Shown one piece after another: positions 36,321-45,925 of a stretch of DNA of 64,000 nucleotides. The stretch spans positions 4,371,848 to 4,435,847 of the forward strand of contig NZ_CBDFIX010000002.1 in assembly GCF_965248315.1 (NCBI RefSeq), in the 5' to 3' direction. Both the position numbers and the translations under genes were made by a program. Numbering within the stretch: position 1 is the stretch's first letter; the number at the start of each line of letters is the position of its first letter. Source of the DNA: Ulvibacterium sp965248315 (GTDB taxonomy: Bacteria; Bacteroidota; Bacteroidia; Flavobacteriales; Flavobacteriaceae). The notes beneath the pieces are model-generated. The model made no database searches. It was not told where the DNA came from and saw nothing but the letters and a program-made list of their open reading frames with translations.

Positions 36321-37658
36321 TTTGAATAAATCCTTTAGTACAAAGGTATAAAGCAAATCCTTATCCTGCCTGGCTATGCGCACGCGAATACGTTTTCCTT
36401 CCTTTTCGTTTAGCATTTGCAAAATTTCCTGAAGTTTATATCTATGTACGCTTTTCCCATTAACGGACAACACCACATCGCCTTCCTTAAGTCCCGCAAT
36501 CTCGGCCGGGCTTCCAGCTCTAATTCCGGATACCACAATTTCGGGAACCAAACTTAACCTTGTACGATTTTCCAAAAGAATCTGTACATCTCCAAACGAC
36601 TTTTTATTGCTTTGGACAACACCATTACTATTTGCTATACTCTCGGATACATAGCGCACACCATCGTGCTGTAACTCTATACCGCTCATATTGTAATGGA
36701 AGGGCATTTTAAAATTCTTGTTCTTTTTAAGGGTGAACTTGTTATTGGTATAATCAAAAACAACATTGAACCGTTTTAACACCTCGCCCCCAATGCTTCC
36801 ATTTCTATCCCCCAAATACCGGATCGCACCAAACGATTTACGTTCAGGGAAAGCGGCTTTGGCGTCTTTTAGTGAAAAGCTACCCAATTTTATACTATTT
36901 ATTTTGGTGCGCTTCCCAAAAATATCCCCACTAAGTCCCTTCCCAAGAAAATCATCATAATTCTTGTCCGGTATCCCTATTTCATCATTTTCAAAAAGCC
37001 AAACGGCATCGCTACTCCCAGTGTCCAACAAAAGCCGAACGGGTAAATCCTCAGCGTCCTTTAGGAAAATACTTCCATCCACATAGGCTTTCTTGGCCGC
37101 AACCGATAGTGCAAGTGTTTCACTCCTCTTATCCTTTTTATATACATAGGACGAAGGGTCATGAAATTTAATGACTTTTGAAGCATAATTTATATCAACC
37201 ACAAAATCCCTAAAAAGGTCATATCCAATAATGCCATGCACTGTAATCCCAAGGCTTGGGGAGAAATTAAGGTCTTTATCCAAGACCACATATAGGAGTT
37301 GGTCCCTATTTTGTACGTTTTTCAAGGCAAATGTATTTCCCTTGGAACTTAGGGCCTTTATAGGCTCTCCATCTCCAAGTCCCCTAATGGTGATCTCGGA
37401 AACATCCTTTATTTGAACTGAATCCTGATCGGAAAGATTGAACAATATGGGCTTACTGACTCCAGAATCCAGTATGAAGGAGAGCTCGGTCCCATTTACC
37501 TCCATTGGGATGATGATAAGATTATTAATGAGTTCAAACCTCACTTTTTGGTATTTCTGTCCTTCGGGCAGGTCAAATCCCTGGGCAATCCCAACTAGGG
37601 GAAAGCTCATTAGCAAAAATGTAAAATAAACAAATATCCTGTTCAATTTCCTCAACAT
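36309..37658 (-). CDS. retropepsin-like aspartyl protease with PDZ domain
   Basis: 449 residues from ATG 37658, chosen because it places a signal peptide (ending near VGIAQG) at the N terminus; a longer frame upstream lacks one. Two aspartyl protease half-domains: DSG in FILDSGVSK near residue 60 and DTG in LLDTGSSDAVW near 210. A PDZ domain follows (about 370-445; GIRAGSPAEIAGLKEGDVV). Two-lobed retropepsin-like exported proteases with PDZ are known in Bacteroidota; targets unknown. Confidence 0.87.
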   Translation of the reverse strand: MLRKLNRIFVYFTFLLMSFPLVGIAQGFDLPEGQKYQKVRFELINNLIIIPMEVNGTELSFILDSGVSKPILFNLSDQDSVQIKDVSEITIRGLGDGEPIKALSSKGNTFALKNVQNRDQLLYVVLDKDLNFSPSLGITVHGIIGYDLFRDFVVDINYASKVIKFHDPSSYVYKKDKRSETLALSVAAKKAYVDGSIFLKDAEDLPVRLLLDTGSSDAVWLFENDEIGIPDKNYDDFLGKGLSGDIFGKRTKINSIKLGSFSLKDAKAAFPERKSFGAIRYLGDRNGSIGGEVLKRFNVVFDYTNNKFTLKKNKNFKMPFHYNMSGIELQHDGVRYVSESIANSNGVVQSNKKSFGDVQILLENRTRLSLVPEIVVSGIRAGSPAEIAGLKEGDVVLSVNGKSVHRYKLQEILQMLNEKEGKRIRVRIARQDKDLLYTFVLKDLFKEKP

Positions 37659-37800
37659 TAGTACTATATGACTATTAAATTTACATATTTTCCTGATTGC
37701 TTCGTCATTTATTAACAAAATATTCGATATACCAAATAAAATCTCCTTGTATTGTTTTGTCCATTAGGTTTTCTCATTTTTGTGGAAAACTAACAACGTT

Positions 37801-38991
37801 ATGCCCTCCATATCCCAAAAAGGACAAGTAATGCCGGAATCACCAATACGAAAGTTGGTGCCTTTTGCCGAGGAGGCCAAAAGAAAGGGAATTAAGGTCA
37901 TTCACTTAAATATTGGGCAACCTGATATTAAAACGCCCCAGGTTGCGCTTGATGCGGTAAAAAACAATACTTTGGAGGTTTTGGAATACAGCCGCACCGA
38001 AGGTTCGGAGGCCTATAGAGAAAAAATAGCCGATTATTACGCCGAAAAGGGTATTCAGGTTTCCGCTAGTGAAATTATGGTTACTACCGGTGGTTCTGAA
38101 GCTTTGTCCTTTGCCATGGGCAGTATTGCCGATAATGGTGATGAAATTATAATTCCCGAGCCGTTTTATGCCAATTACAATGGATTCGCAACGGCTTCAG
38201 GAATCAAAGTTTTACCCGTAGTCTCCCAAATAGAGGATAATTTTGCGCTTCCCGCTATCGAGGAATTCGAAAAGCTCATAACAAATCGTACCAGAGCCAT
38301 CTTAATTTGTAATCCTGGTAATCCCACAGGATATCTATATACCAAGAAGGAGATACAAAAATTGGCGGAAATCGTGAAAAAACATGACCTGTTTTTAATA
38401 GCCGATGAGGTATACCGCGAGTTTGCCTATGACGGCAGGGGGCACCATTCCATTTTGCGGGAACCTGGACTGGATGAAAATGCCATCGTCATAGATTCCG
38501 TTTCCAAAAGGTATAGCATGTGCGGAGCACGAATAGGATATTTGGTTTCCAGAAACAACAAACTCATTAAGACTGCCTTAAAGTTTGCGCAAGCCCGATT
38601 ATCGCCTCCTACCTATGCTCAAATTGCCAGTGAGGCCGCTTTAAGCACTCCTCAAAGCTATTTCGATGAGGTAAACAAAGAATATACGGAAAGGCGAGAC
38701 GTCCTTATAGCCGAATTGGAAAAAATAAAGGGTGTAAAAATAGGAAAGCCGCAAGGTGCTTTTTATTGTATCGTTGAGCTTCCCATAAAAGATGCAGATG
38801 ATTTTGCGCAGTGGCTTTTGGAAGACTTTAGGGTAAACAATGAAACCGTAATGGTTGCTCCAGCGGCCGGATTTTATGCTACCGAGGGATTGGGGAAGAA
38901 CCAAGTGCGTATTGCCTATGTGTTGGAGAAGGATAGCTTAAAAAGGGCTGTGAATATACTACAAGAGGCCCTTAAGAGTTATATAGGTTGA
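37801..38991 (+). CDS. class I aminotransferase (aspartate aminotransferase type)
   Basis: 396 residues, fold-type I PLP enzyme. The PLP lysine is in IDSVSKRYSMCGARIGYL (about residue 234). ILICNPGNPTGYLYTKKE and ADEVYREF are the other cofactor motifs. Similar to aspartate/tyrosine aminotransferases of the I-gamma group; exact substrate cannot be fixed. ATG 37801 is used over a TTG 7 codons upstream. Its stop TGA overlaps the murB start (TGATG). Confidence 0.88.
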   Translation: MPSISQKGQVMPESPIRKLVPFAEEAKRKGIKVIHLNIGQPDIKTPQVALDAVKNNTLEVLEYSRTEGSEAYREKIADYYAEKGIQVSASEIMVTTGGSEALSFAMGSIADNGDEIIIPEPFYANYNGFATASGIKVLPVVSQIEDNFALPAIEEFEKLITNRTRAILICNPGNPTGYLYTKKEIQKLAEIVKKHDLFLIADEVYREFAYDGRGHHSILREPGLDENAIVIDSVSKRYSMCGARIGYLVSRNNKLIKTALKFAQARLSPPTYAQIASEAALSTPQSYFDEVNKEYTERRDVLIAELEKIKGVKIGKPQGAFYCIVELPIKDADDFAQWLLEDFRVNNETVMVAPAAGFYATEGLGKNQVRIAYVLEKDSLKRAVNILQEALKSYIG

Positions 38992-40007
38992 TGAAAATAC
39001 AGCAAGATATATCCCTTAAAGATTACAATACCTTCGGTATCGATGCCAGAGCCAAATTTTTTATTGAAGTAAATAGTACTAATGAACTAAGGGAAGCACT
39101 GCAACTGAATGGCTATCCCAAGATCTTTGTTATTAGTGGCGGAAGCAATATGCTAATTACCAAAGACATAGATGCTTTGGTACTCTATATTAATATAAAA
39201 GGTATTGAGGTATCGACCCAAGATGACGATACGATTACCCTTAAGATAATGGCCGGGGAAAACTGGCATAAGCTTGTTCTTTGGACCTTGAAAAAAGGCT
39301 ATGGTGGTCTCGAAAACATGTCCCTCATTCCCGGGAATACGGGCACCGCTCCCATACAGAATATCGGTGCTTACGGTGTAGAACTCAAGGATACTTTTGT
39401 GCGTTGCGAGGCCATGAAAATTGACGACCAAGCCATAAAGAGCTTTAACAAGAAGGACTGTAAATTCGGGTATAGGGACTCCTATTTCAAGAATGAAGGG
39501 AAGGGAAAGTACATTATTGTTTCCGTAACCTTGCGGCTTACAAAGCGAAATCATAGAATAAATAGATCCTACGGCGCAATTGAATCTGAATTGAACAAGA
39601 AAAATGTCGATAGGCCTACTATAACCGATATCTCCAACGCCGTAATATCTATACGAAAAAGTAAATTGCCCGATCCGGCCAAATTAGGCAATAGCGGTAG
39701 TTTCTTTAAAAATCCGGTTATTAACCAAACGAAATTCGATACTTTTACAAAAGCCTATCCGGATGCTCCTTATTACAAAGTTTCCTCCAATGCATATAAA
39801 ATTCCGGCTGGTTGGCTTATTGAACAATGCGGTTTTAAGGGCAAGCGCTTCGGTGATGCAGGTGTACATGAACACCAAGCTTTGGTTTTGGTGAATCATG
39901 GTAAGGCTACCGGAATAGAAATATTAAACCTTGCCCAAAAAATTATTAAAAGTGTTAGGGACAAGTTTTCCATAACCATACATCCTGAGGTAAACATCAT
40001 AAAATAA
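38991..40007 (+). CDS. murB: UDP-N-acetylenolpyruvoylglucosamine reductase
   Basis: FAD/NADPH enzyme for UDP-MurNAc formation in peptidoglycan synthesis. 338 residues, E. coli-like type I length. FAD-binding VISGGSNMLIT (about 44-54), GLENMSLIPGNTGTAPIQNI near residue 105, the catalytic-Ser motif GNSGSFFKNP near 230, and an acidic C-terminal residue in HPEVNII. Start overlaps the aminotransferase stop by one base, so they are co-translated. Confidence 0.94.
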   Translation: MKIQQDISLKDYNTFGIDARAKFFIEVNSTNELREALQLNGYPKIFVISGGSNMLITKDIDALVLYINIKGIEVSTQDDDTITLKIMAGENWHKLVLWTLKKGYGGLENMSLIPGNTGTAPIQNIGAYGVELKDTFVRCEAMKIDDQAIKSFNKKDCKFGYRDSYFKNEGKGKYIIVSVTLRLTKRNHRINRSYGAIESELNKKNVDRPTITDISNAVISIRKSKLPDPAKLGNSGSFFKNPVINQTKFDTFTKAYPDAPYYKVSSNAYKIPAGWLIEQCGFKGKRFGDAGVHEHQALVLVNHGKATGIEILNLAQKIIKSVRDKFSITIHPEVNIIK

Positions 40008-40219
40008 CCCCCGAAAAAAAGTTCTTTCGAGGGCTATACCAAACCAAACTAACCAAAAACTAAATGTACAGTTACCAATTGTACATTTATCTAATTAAAA
40101 TATGAGATATTGTCTGCTGTGACAATCAATTTAATAAATTAGCGTTTAAGGGATATACGGTAAAAAGATTGAATTGGATGTTCATCCATTTCGATTTTTT
40201 TAAGTATTCGGAACAATAT

Positions 40220-40786
40220 ATGAGTACACTTCTTGAAAAACACATCGTAGAACTGCTTCAAGAGCGAAACGAAAAAGCAATCTCGCTTTTGTACGAGCAC
40301 TATGGGGATACACTATATGGTGTGGCCCAAAAAGTAGTTCGCGATGAGGAAATGGCACAGGACGTGCTTCAGGAAAGCTTTGTAAAAATTTGGAAAAAAT
40401 CGGATTCCTATGATTCCTCAAAGGCCAAATTGTTTACTTGGCTTTTCCGTATTACCCGTAATACGGCCATTGACAAATTGCGCAGTACGAACACAAAAAC
40501 CGATAAGGAAATCCAAATGGATGTTTCGGACGTATATAATTTAGGCATTGAAAGTATTAGGCCAGAATTTATGGATGTCCGGGAAAACCTGGAAAAGATA
40601 GAATCCAAATACCAAATTGTATTGGAAGCCTTATTTTTTCAGGGGATGACGCAACAAGAAGCCAGCGAGGAACTGGACATTCCGTTGGGCACCATTAAGT
40701 CCAGGTTAAAAATTGGGCTTAGGGAACTAAAAAAGATTTATGGTCCCGCCATGTCTTTCCTGCCTCTATTAAATTTGATACAATGA
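40220..40786 (+). CDS. ECF-type RNA polymerase sigma factor
   Basis: 188 residues from ATG 40220; an in-frame extension of 17 residues upstream is not family-like. Sigma region 2 (VVRDEEMAQDVLQESFVKIWKK...LFTWLFRITRN) and region 4 (ALFFQGMTQQEASEELDIPLGTIKSRL). ATGA overlap with the following gene, whose product has anti-sigma architecture. Resembles the SigK/RskA pairing. Targets and signal unknown. Confidence 0.92.
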   Translation: MSTLLEKHIVELLQERNEKAISLLYEHYGDTLYGVAQKVVRDEEMAQDVLQESFVKIWKKSDSYDSSKAKLFTWLFRITRNTAIDKLRSTNTKTDKEIQMDVSDVYNLGIESIRPEFMDVRENLEKIESKYQIVLEALFFQGMTQQEASEELDIPLGTIKSRLKIGLRELKKIYGPAMSFLPLLNLIQ

Positions 40787-41541
40787 AAGAAAAAATAAAA
40801 ATATTCCTGGATTCTGACCTGCTCGAAAAGTATTTGTTAGGAACGGTTACAGATCAGGAGGCTTTGCAAGTGGAGCGATACATTGCCATGTATCCCGAAG
40901 TACGTGAAACCTATAACGAGCTTCAAGAAAATTTAGAGGCATTTGCAAAATTACATGCCATAAAGACGCCAGAAGGCCTTAAAGAACGAATCCTTGTAAG
41001 AATAAAAGCGGAAAACTCAACAAGAAAAAGATTCTTCAGATATGCCATTGCAGCAAGTTTTGCCACTCTTTTGTTTGCAGGCGCTTCCTATTTCTTCTGG
41101 AACCAGAACCAAAGCCTTCAAGAAGAAAATACTATCGTCAGTAATAAAATCAAGGATTTGGAGGAGGACATGAGGGAGCAATTGGAGGACGTAAGGAACC
41201 AGTTCATTGTGCTCAATAACCCCCAGACCAAAAAGTATAATGTAAAGGGCAACAAAAAGGCCAAGGAACTTAAGGCGGTCGCTTACATTAATCCGGTTAA
41301 AAAACTGTCCTATATCAATGTGGAGAAACTGCCCAACTTACCCGAGAATCAATGTTTCCAAATGTGGGCCGAGGTTAATGGGGAAATGGTCAATTTGGGA
41401 GTTATTAAGGAAGCGGTAAGTAGAGAGAAGCTACTGGCACTACCGTATTCGGACAAAGCCGTAGGTTATATCACTATTGAACCTAAAGGAGGGAACCAAA
41501 CACCAACTGTGGAAAATATTGTTGCCAATATTGCCTATTGA
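40783..41541 (+). CDS. anti-sigma factor, RskA-like
   Basis: 252 residues. The cytoplasmic N-terminal part (about 1-82) contains the ZAS-like helical region (LEKYLLGTVTDQEALQVERYIAM) without a clear zinc HxxxCxxC motif. One transmembrane helix is at about 84-106, then a short coiled coil (110-150) and an RskA-type C-terminal domain with QMWAEVNGEMVNLGVI. Expected to hold the upstream ECF sigma at the membrane. A perfect palindrome at 41561 follows as terminator. Confidence 0.88.
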   Translation: MKEKIKIFLDSDLLEKYLLGTVTDQEALQVERYIAMYPEVRETYNELQENLEAFAKLHAIKTPEGLKERILVRIKAENSTRKRFFRYAIAASFATLLFAGASYFFWNQNQSLQEENTIVSNKIKDLEEDMREQLEDVRNQFIVLNNPQTKKYNVKGNKKAKELKAVAYINPVKKLSYINVEKLPNLPENQCFQMWAEVNGEMVNLGVIKEAVSREKLLALPYSDKAVGYITIEPKGGNQTPTVENIVANIAY

Positions 41542-41560
41542 CAAAAAAACTTATTTCCCC

Positions 41561-41592
41561 ATATGGCCCTGAAGCTAGCTTCAGGGCCATAT
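41561..41592 (+). terminator. intrinsic terminator after the sigma/anti-sigma operon
   Basis: A 32-bp perfect palindrome (ATATGGCCCTGAAGCT and its complement) followed by TTTTTTATA. Starts 20 bp after the anti-sigma stop. Confidence 0.82.
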
Positions 41593-41623
41593 TTTTTATA
41601 TCTTTACCCAAAATTCTGAAAAG

Positions 41624-41830
41624 ATGCTGATTGTTTTGACTATAGGCTTATTAGCCTTGGCATTTGCTGGAATTGCCATAAAGATTTGGTCGCAAAAGGA
41701 TGGCAAATTCGCAGGTACTTGCGCGAGCCAAAGTCCATTTTTGAACAAAGATGGACAGGCCTGTGGCATGTGCGGGAAACTTCCAAGTGAACAGGATTGC
41801 AAAAAGGATATCGCCCCAAAACTACAATAG
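41624..41830 (+). CDS. small membrane or secreted protein with Cys-rich tail
   Basis: 68 residues. An N-terminal hydrophobic segment (about 2-20) is followed by a soluble tail with Cys in GTCASQ, CGMCGK and QDCKK. Four Cys in about 28 residues suggests metal binding or disulfides. I recall similar short proteins in flavobacteria without known function. Confidence 0.66.
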   Translation: MLIVLTIGLLALAFAGIAIKIWSQKDGKFAGTCASQSPFLNKDGQACGMCGKLPSEQDCKKDIAPKLQ

Positions 41831-41877
41831 CAAGCTAACCTTTTCTACGGGTAAACTTTTATTAATACCTACTTCGA

Positions 41878-42441
41878 TTGGTCAAACGGGAAAACGGACT
41901 TCAAGATATAATCAAAAGGGCCAAATCCGGTAACCAAATTGCTTTTAGCACACTTTTGGACAACTTCTGGAACGACGTTTATGGTTTTCAGTTAAAACGT
42001 ACGGAAAATGAAAACGATGCGGAAGATATTACCGTTCAGACCTTTTCCAAGGCTTTTGATCGCATTTCTACCTATGATGAATCTTATGAATTCAAAACTT
42101 GGTTGATCGCCATTTCCAAAAATATTCACATAGACCTCATTAGAAAAAGAAAAAGAAGCCCTTTTGAGACCGATGGGAACAATGAAGTGATAAAAAAGGT
42201 TTTGGACGATGCCCCAACAGCGGAAGATCGTCTAATAACTGAACAGAATCTGGCCAATCTGCTTCAACATATCAAAAAACTTAAGCCCCATTACCAAGAA
42301 GTCATTAATCTTAGATACTTCAATGAACTTAGCTATGCGGCCATAGCCAAAGAGCTTAAAGAACCCATTAACAACGTTAAGGTGAAGTTGCTGAGGGCAA
42401 AAAAACTACTGGCAGAAGTCATTAAAGGTGATAAACAATAA
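41878..42441 (+). CDS. sigma-70 family RNA polymerase sigma factor
   Basis: 187 residues with a TTG start; a stop codon at 41863-41865 in the same frame limits the 5' end and no ATG lies near. Region 2 (NENDAEDITVQTFSKAFDRI...FKTWLIAISKN) and region 4 (INLRYFNELSYAAIAKELKEPINNVKVKLLRAKK). No anti-sigma gene is next to it; downstream is lipA. Different from the ECF factor 1.1 kb upstream, so the two are not a recent duplication. Confidence 0.88.
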   Translation: MVKRENGLQDIIKRAKSGNQIAFSTLLDNFWNDVYGFQLKRTENENDAEDITVQTFSKAFDRISTYDESYEFKTWLIAISKNIHIDLIRKRKRSPFETDGNNEVIKKVLDDAPTAEDRLITEQNLANLLQHIKKLKPHYQEVINLRYFNELSYAAIAKELKEPINNVKVKLLRAKKLLAEVIKGDKQ

Positions 42442-42552
42442 GAGATGCACACTACAAAAAAGGGGTTTGGGGCGTAGGATAAGGTAAAACTTAAATCGAA
42501 AACCCATTATCCCTTGAGATTCTATAGTGCCCATAAACCATAATTTACTTCG

Positions 42553-42560
42553 TATATTTG
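42553..42560 (+). promoter_or_regulatory. candidate -7 element for lipA
   Basis: TATATTTG matches TAnnTTTG, 14 nt before the lipA ATG, giving a very short leader if used. No -33 element is visible at the normal distance. Confidence 0.33.
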
Positions 42561-42574
42561 TGTAAATTTTCGCT

Positions 42575-43450
42575 ATGAGTGTAGAGACTTTGGGTAATGT
42601 TGCCCCTCCCAAGGGAAAACCTAAATGGCTTAGGGTAAAACTTCCTACAGGCAAGAAATATTCCCAACTCAGGGGATTGGTAGATAAATACAATTTACAC
42701 ACCATTTGCACCTCTGGCAGTTGTCCCAATATGGGGGAATGTTGGGGAGAAGGAACCGCAACCTTTATGATATTGGGAAATATATGCACCCGTTCCTGTG
42801 GTTTTTGCGGTGTGCAGACGGGGCGTCCGGAAAATGTAGACTGGTCAGAGCCCGAAAAAGTGGCCCGGTCCATAAAAATTATGGGCATTAAACATGCTGT
42901 AATTACCTCTGTGGATCGTGATGATTTAAAGGATATGGGATCCATTATCTGGGCCGAAACCGTAAAAGCGGTAAGGAGAATGAATCCAAACACGACCTTA
43001 GAGACACTTATTCCTGATTTTCAGGGTATTGAAAATCACATTGACCGTATAGTCCACGTGGCTCCAGAAGTGGTGTCCCATAACATGGAAACCGTAAAAC
43101 GGCTTACCCGTGAAGTAAGGATCCAAGCGAAATACGACCGTAGCCTTGGTGTCCTAAAATATCTCAAGGACAGCGGTATACATAGGACAAAATCGGGCAT
43201 AATGTTAGGTCTTGGCGAGCAGGAGGAAGAGGTTATCCAAACCATGAAAGACCTAAGGAAAGTAAACGTAGACGTTCTTACAATTGGCCAATACCTTCAA
43301 CCGTCTAAAAAACATTTGCCGGTAAAGGAATTTATTTTGCCTGAACAATTCAAGAAATACGAAACGTTGGGGTTGGAAATGGGATTTAGATACGTGGAGA
43401 GCGGTGCATTGGTAAGATCGTCCTACAAAGCGCACAAGCATGTAGATTGA
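42575..43450 (+). CDS. lipA: lipoyl synthase
   Basis: Radical SAM enzyme that inserts two sulfurs into protein-bound octanoate. 291 residues. The auxiliary cluster cysteines C45, C50 and C56 lie in CTSGSCPNMGEC. The radical SAM cysteines C71, C75 and C78 are in CTRSCGFC. The C-terminal RSSY motif follows in VRSSYKA. No lipB is nearby. Confidence 0.96.
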   Translation: MSVETLGNVAPPKGKPKWLRVKLPTGKKYSQLRGLVDKYNLHTICTSGSCPNMGECWGEGTATFMILGNICTRSCGFCGVQTGRPENVDWSEPEKVARSIKIMGIKHAVITSVDRDDLKDMGSIIWAETVKAVRRMNPNTTLETLIPDFQGIENHIDRIVHVAPEVVSHNMETVKRLTREVRIQAKYDRSLGVLKYLKDSGIHRTKSGIMLGLGEQEEEVIQTMKDLRKVNVDVLTIGQYLQPSKKHLPVKEFILPEQFKKYETLGLEMGFRYVESGALVRSSYKAHKHVD

Positions 43451-43702
43451 GACCAAAAAAATCAACATCGCCCTTTGTAAAGGATATTCCTAAAATTGTC
43501 ACTGTTTCGGTATAATTTCAAGAAATAAGCTAAAAATTGTACGGTTTATAAGAAAATTCCTATTAGATTGGTTCGGATAAACAATAGTTGCCATTCTTGT
43601 ACGTTTCATTTTCAGGCCCCTTAATAACAAAATTGAAGGGTGTTGTGCTATGTAAGGGAATTTTTGATTTATATCGATATCGTGCATAACTAAAAAGTAT
43701 AT

Positions 43703-45925
43703 TTGAGAATCGAAATATTACATAAACTACTTCAAAAATGGGTATGGAGCTATCTTCTGTTAGCTGCCCTTAATGTATCCTATGGGCAAGATTCCTTGGC
43801 ACAAAATGATTTACAGTCATATTTTAACAATGCCAGGGAATTAAAAAATCAGAGCAAAATGGATCTTGCTCTGGAGTCGTTGGAAAAAGCCGCCGAACTT
43901 GCGGAAAAAAATGAGGATGTAAAAGCCTTGGTAGACAGCTATCACAATCTCGCCCTGCTCTACCTAAAATTGGACAAGGAGGAAACTACACTTTTCTTTT
44001 GGGATCGAGCAAAATCGGTACTAAAGGATATAGAATATCCGTATGGTGATGCCATCCATAAGTTCATAGAGGCCATTTTGCTTTTTAGGGATGATAAGAA
44101 CTTTCAGGCCATCTTTATGCTCAACGAGGCAAAGCAATTGAACAACGACCGTAATTTTTTCAATAATATCCTTTTGGTTGAGGGCAACATTTATTTGAAT
44201 CTGGAAAAATATGATAGTGCTTCTAAAAATTTCAACTCCCTCGTCATCAATACAGATCTGTACGAAAAGGAATATTTGGCCACCAGGGCGCATATTGGTT
44301 TGGCTCAATTAAACCAAGAAATCAAAAATTTTGAGGAAGGGGCGTTGAATGCCGAAAGTGCATTGAAACTTTCCCAAGAAAATGACTTTTTTAAGGAAAC
44401 CCTGGAAGCCAATCAATTATTGACCCAACTTTATGAAAGTATCGGCCGCTTTGATAAATCCTTGGTACACAATAGAAATCTTCTAGAAATCCGGGACTCC
44501 CTGTTTACCATAGAAAAAGTAAAAACAGAGGCCAAGACCGCGGAAAAAATTCAATTTGATTTTATGAGCGATGAAATCAAGCGGATGGATCAACGTATAG
44601 AGGAATTGAACGAATCGCGAAATCGTTCAGAAATTGCCACTATCCTTACTTCGGCATTCCTATCAATTATTTCGCTATTGGCGGTTTCCCTGTATCGTAA
44701 CAATCAAATAAAACTAAAGACAAACGACCTCCTACAGACCAAAAACAATGAGCTACAGGGTGCAAGGGATGCAGCTGTACAGGCCATGGAGGCCAAGACC
44801 AATTTCTTGTCCACTGTAAGCCATGAGTTGCGAACACCACTCTATGCGGTGACCGGTCTTACCCACCTCTTGTTGGAGGAAAATCCGAGTGAAAATCAAA
44901 AGGAGCATCTAAAGGCGCTAAAATTTTCAGGGGACTACCTCCTGAATTTCATAAACGATATCTTACAGATAAATAAAATCGATGCCGAAAAGCTGGAACC
45001 TTTGAACATTGAATTCAATCTTAAAAAGATTCTTCAAGAGGTTATAGACTCCCTTCAGCAAAGTGCCAAGGAAAACAACACTAAAATCATTTTGGAATAT
45101 GACGAGAACATCCCGGGCCATTTAATGAGTGATCCTTTAAAGCTTTCTCAAATATTCATGAATCTGGTAGGTAATGCCCTAAAATTTACAAAAGACGGTG
45201 AGGTAAAGGTAATAGCGCAGTTGATTAAGAAGGTGGAGGACGATGTTACTTTATATTTTGAAGTTAAGGATACCGGGATAGGAATATCCCAGGAGCAGCA
45301 AAAAGTCATTTTTGAAGGATTTGAACAGGGTTCAATTCAGATTAATAGGGAATATGGCGGCACCGGATTGGGTTTAACCATTGTAAAAAGTCTATTGGGC
45401 TTATTTGATAGTAAGATACAACTGCAAAGTGATTTGGGTGAAGGAAGTTCTTTCTTTTTTGAGCTAAAACTAAAAAGTAAGGACAGTGTTGTGGACGACA
45501 TTTCTTTTGAAATTACTCAAAAGGATTATGACTTTAAAGGGCTTCACCTATTAATCGTAGAAGACAACAAAATCAATCAGGTCATAACGAAAAAAATGTT
45601 GACCAAAAAAGACATCACCAGTGACATTGCCAGTAACGGTATGGAAGCCGTTGAACTCGCCCGAAAAAACCCATACGATGCAATTTTAATGGACATCCAT
45701 ATGCCTGGTATTAGTGGTGAGGAAGCTACCATTGAAATTCGCAAGTTCGATAGTCATACCCCCATTATAGCACTAACGGCCATCTCCTTGGATGACAGTT
45801 TGGAGAGTTTTTATGCCGCCGGGTGCAATGATGTAGTAACCAAGCCCTTTAAACCGGAGGTTTTCTATCAAAAAATCGGGGAGAATATCTTTAGTAAAAA
45901 AGAGGTCAAGAACCCTGCATCATAA
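43703..45925 (+). CDS. hybrid sensor histidine kinase with TPR sensor region
   Basis: 740 residues. TTG is the only standard start that keeps the signal sequence (about 1-28, ending VSYGQ). Extracytoplasmic TPR-like repeats cover about 35-290. A transmembrane helix lies near 312-332, a coiled-coil linker follows, then HisKA with His374 in SHELRTPLYAV and HATPase (about 480-590). A C-terminal receiver has phospho-acceptor Asp664 in AILMDIHMPG. No regulator gene is adjacent, so a phosphorelay partner lies elsewhere. The last 20 bp overlap the convergent lpxK. Confidence 0.9.
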   Translation: MRIEILHKLLQKWVWSYLLLAALNVSYGQDSLAQNDLQSYFNNARELKNQSKMDLALESLEKAAELAEKNEDVKALVDSYHNLALLYLKLDKEETTLFFWDRAKSVLKDIEYPYGDAIHKFIEAILLFRDDKNFQAIFMLNEAKQLNNDRNFFNNILLVEGNIYLNLEKYDSASKNFNSLVINTDLYEKEYLATRAHIGLAQLNQEIKNFEEGALNAESALKLSQENDFFKETLEANQLLTQLYESIGRFDKSLVHNRNLLEIRDSLFTIEKVKTEAKTAEKIQFDFMSDEIKRMDQRIEELNESRNRSEIATILTSAFLSIISLLAVSLYRNNQIKLKTNDLLQTKNNELQGARDAAVQAMEAKTNFLSTVSHELRTPLYAVTGLTHLLLEENPSENQKEHLKALKFSGDYLLNFINDILQINKIDAEKLEPLNIEFNLKKILQEVIDSLQQSAKENNTKIILEYDENIPGHLMSDPLKLSQIFMNLVGNALKFTKDGEVKVIAQLIKKVEDDVTLYFEVKDTGIGISQEQQKVIFEGFEQGSIQINREYGGTGLGLTIVKSLLGLFDSKIQLQSDLGEGSSFFFELKLKSKDSVVDDISFEITQKDYDFKGLHLLIVEDNKINQVITKKMLTKKDITSDIASNGMEAVELARKNPYDAILMDIHMPGISGEEATIEIRKFDSHTPIIALTAISLDDSLESFYAAGCNDVVTKPFKPEVFYQKIGENIFSKKEVKNPAS

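Noticed and set aside
40008..40035. CCCCGAAA...TTTCGAGGG after murB as a terminator
   Set aside because: One mismatch, and no T-run follows; too weak to list.
43451..43702. 252-bp gap after lipA searched for tRNA or a small gene
   Set aside because: No cloverleaf, no credible ORF; a 62-codon minus-strand frame has no protein-like features.
43698..43705. TATATTTG overlapping the TTG start of the hybrid kinase, taken as a promoter
   Set aside because: Transcription would start inside the coding region, and the signal peptide requires the TTG start; probably chance in AT-rich DNA.
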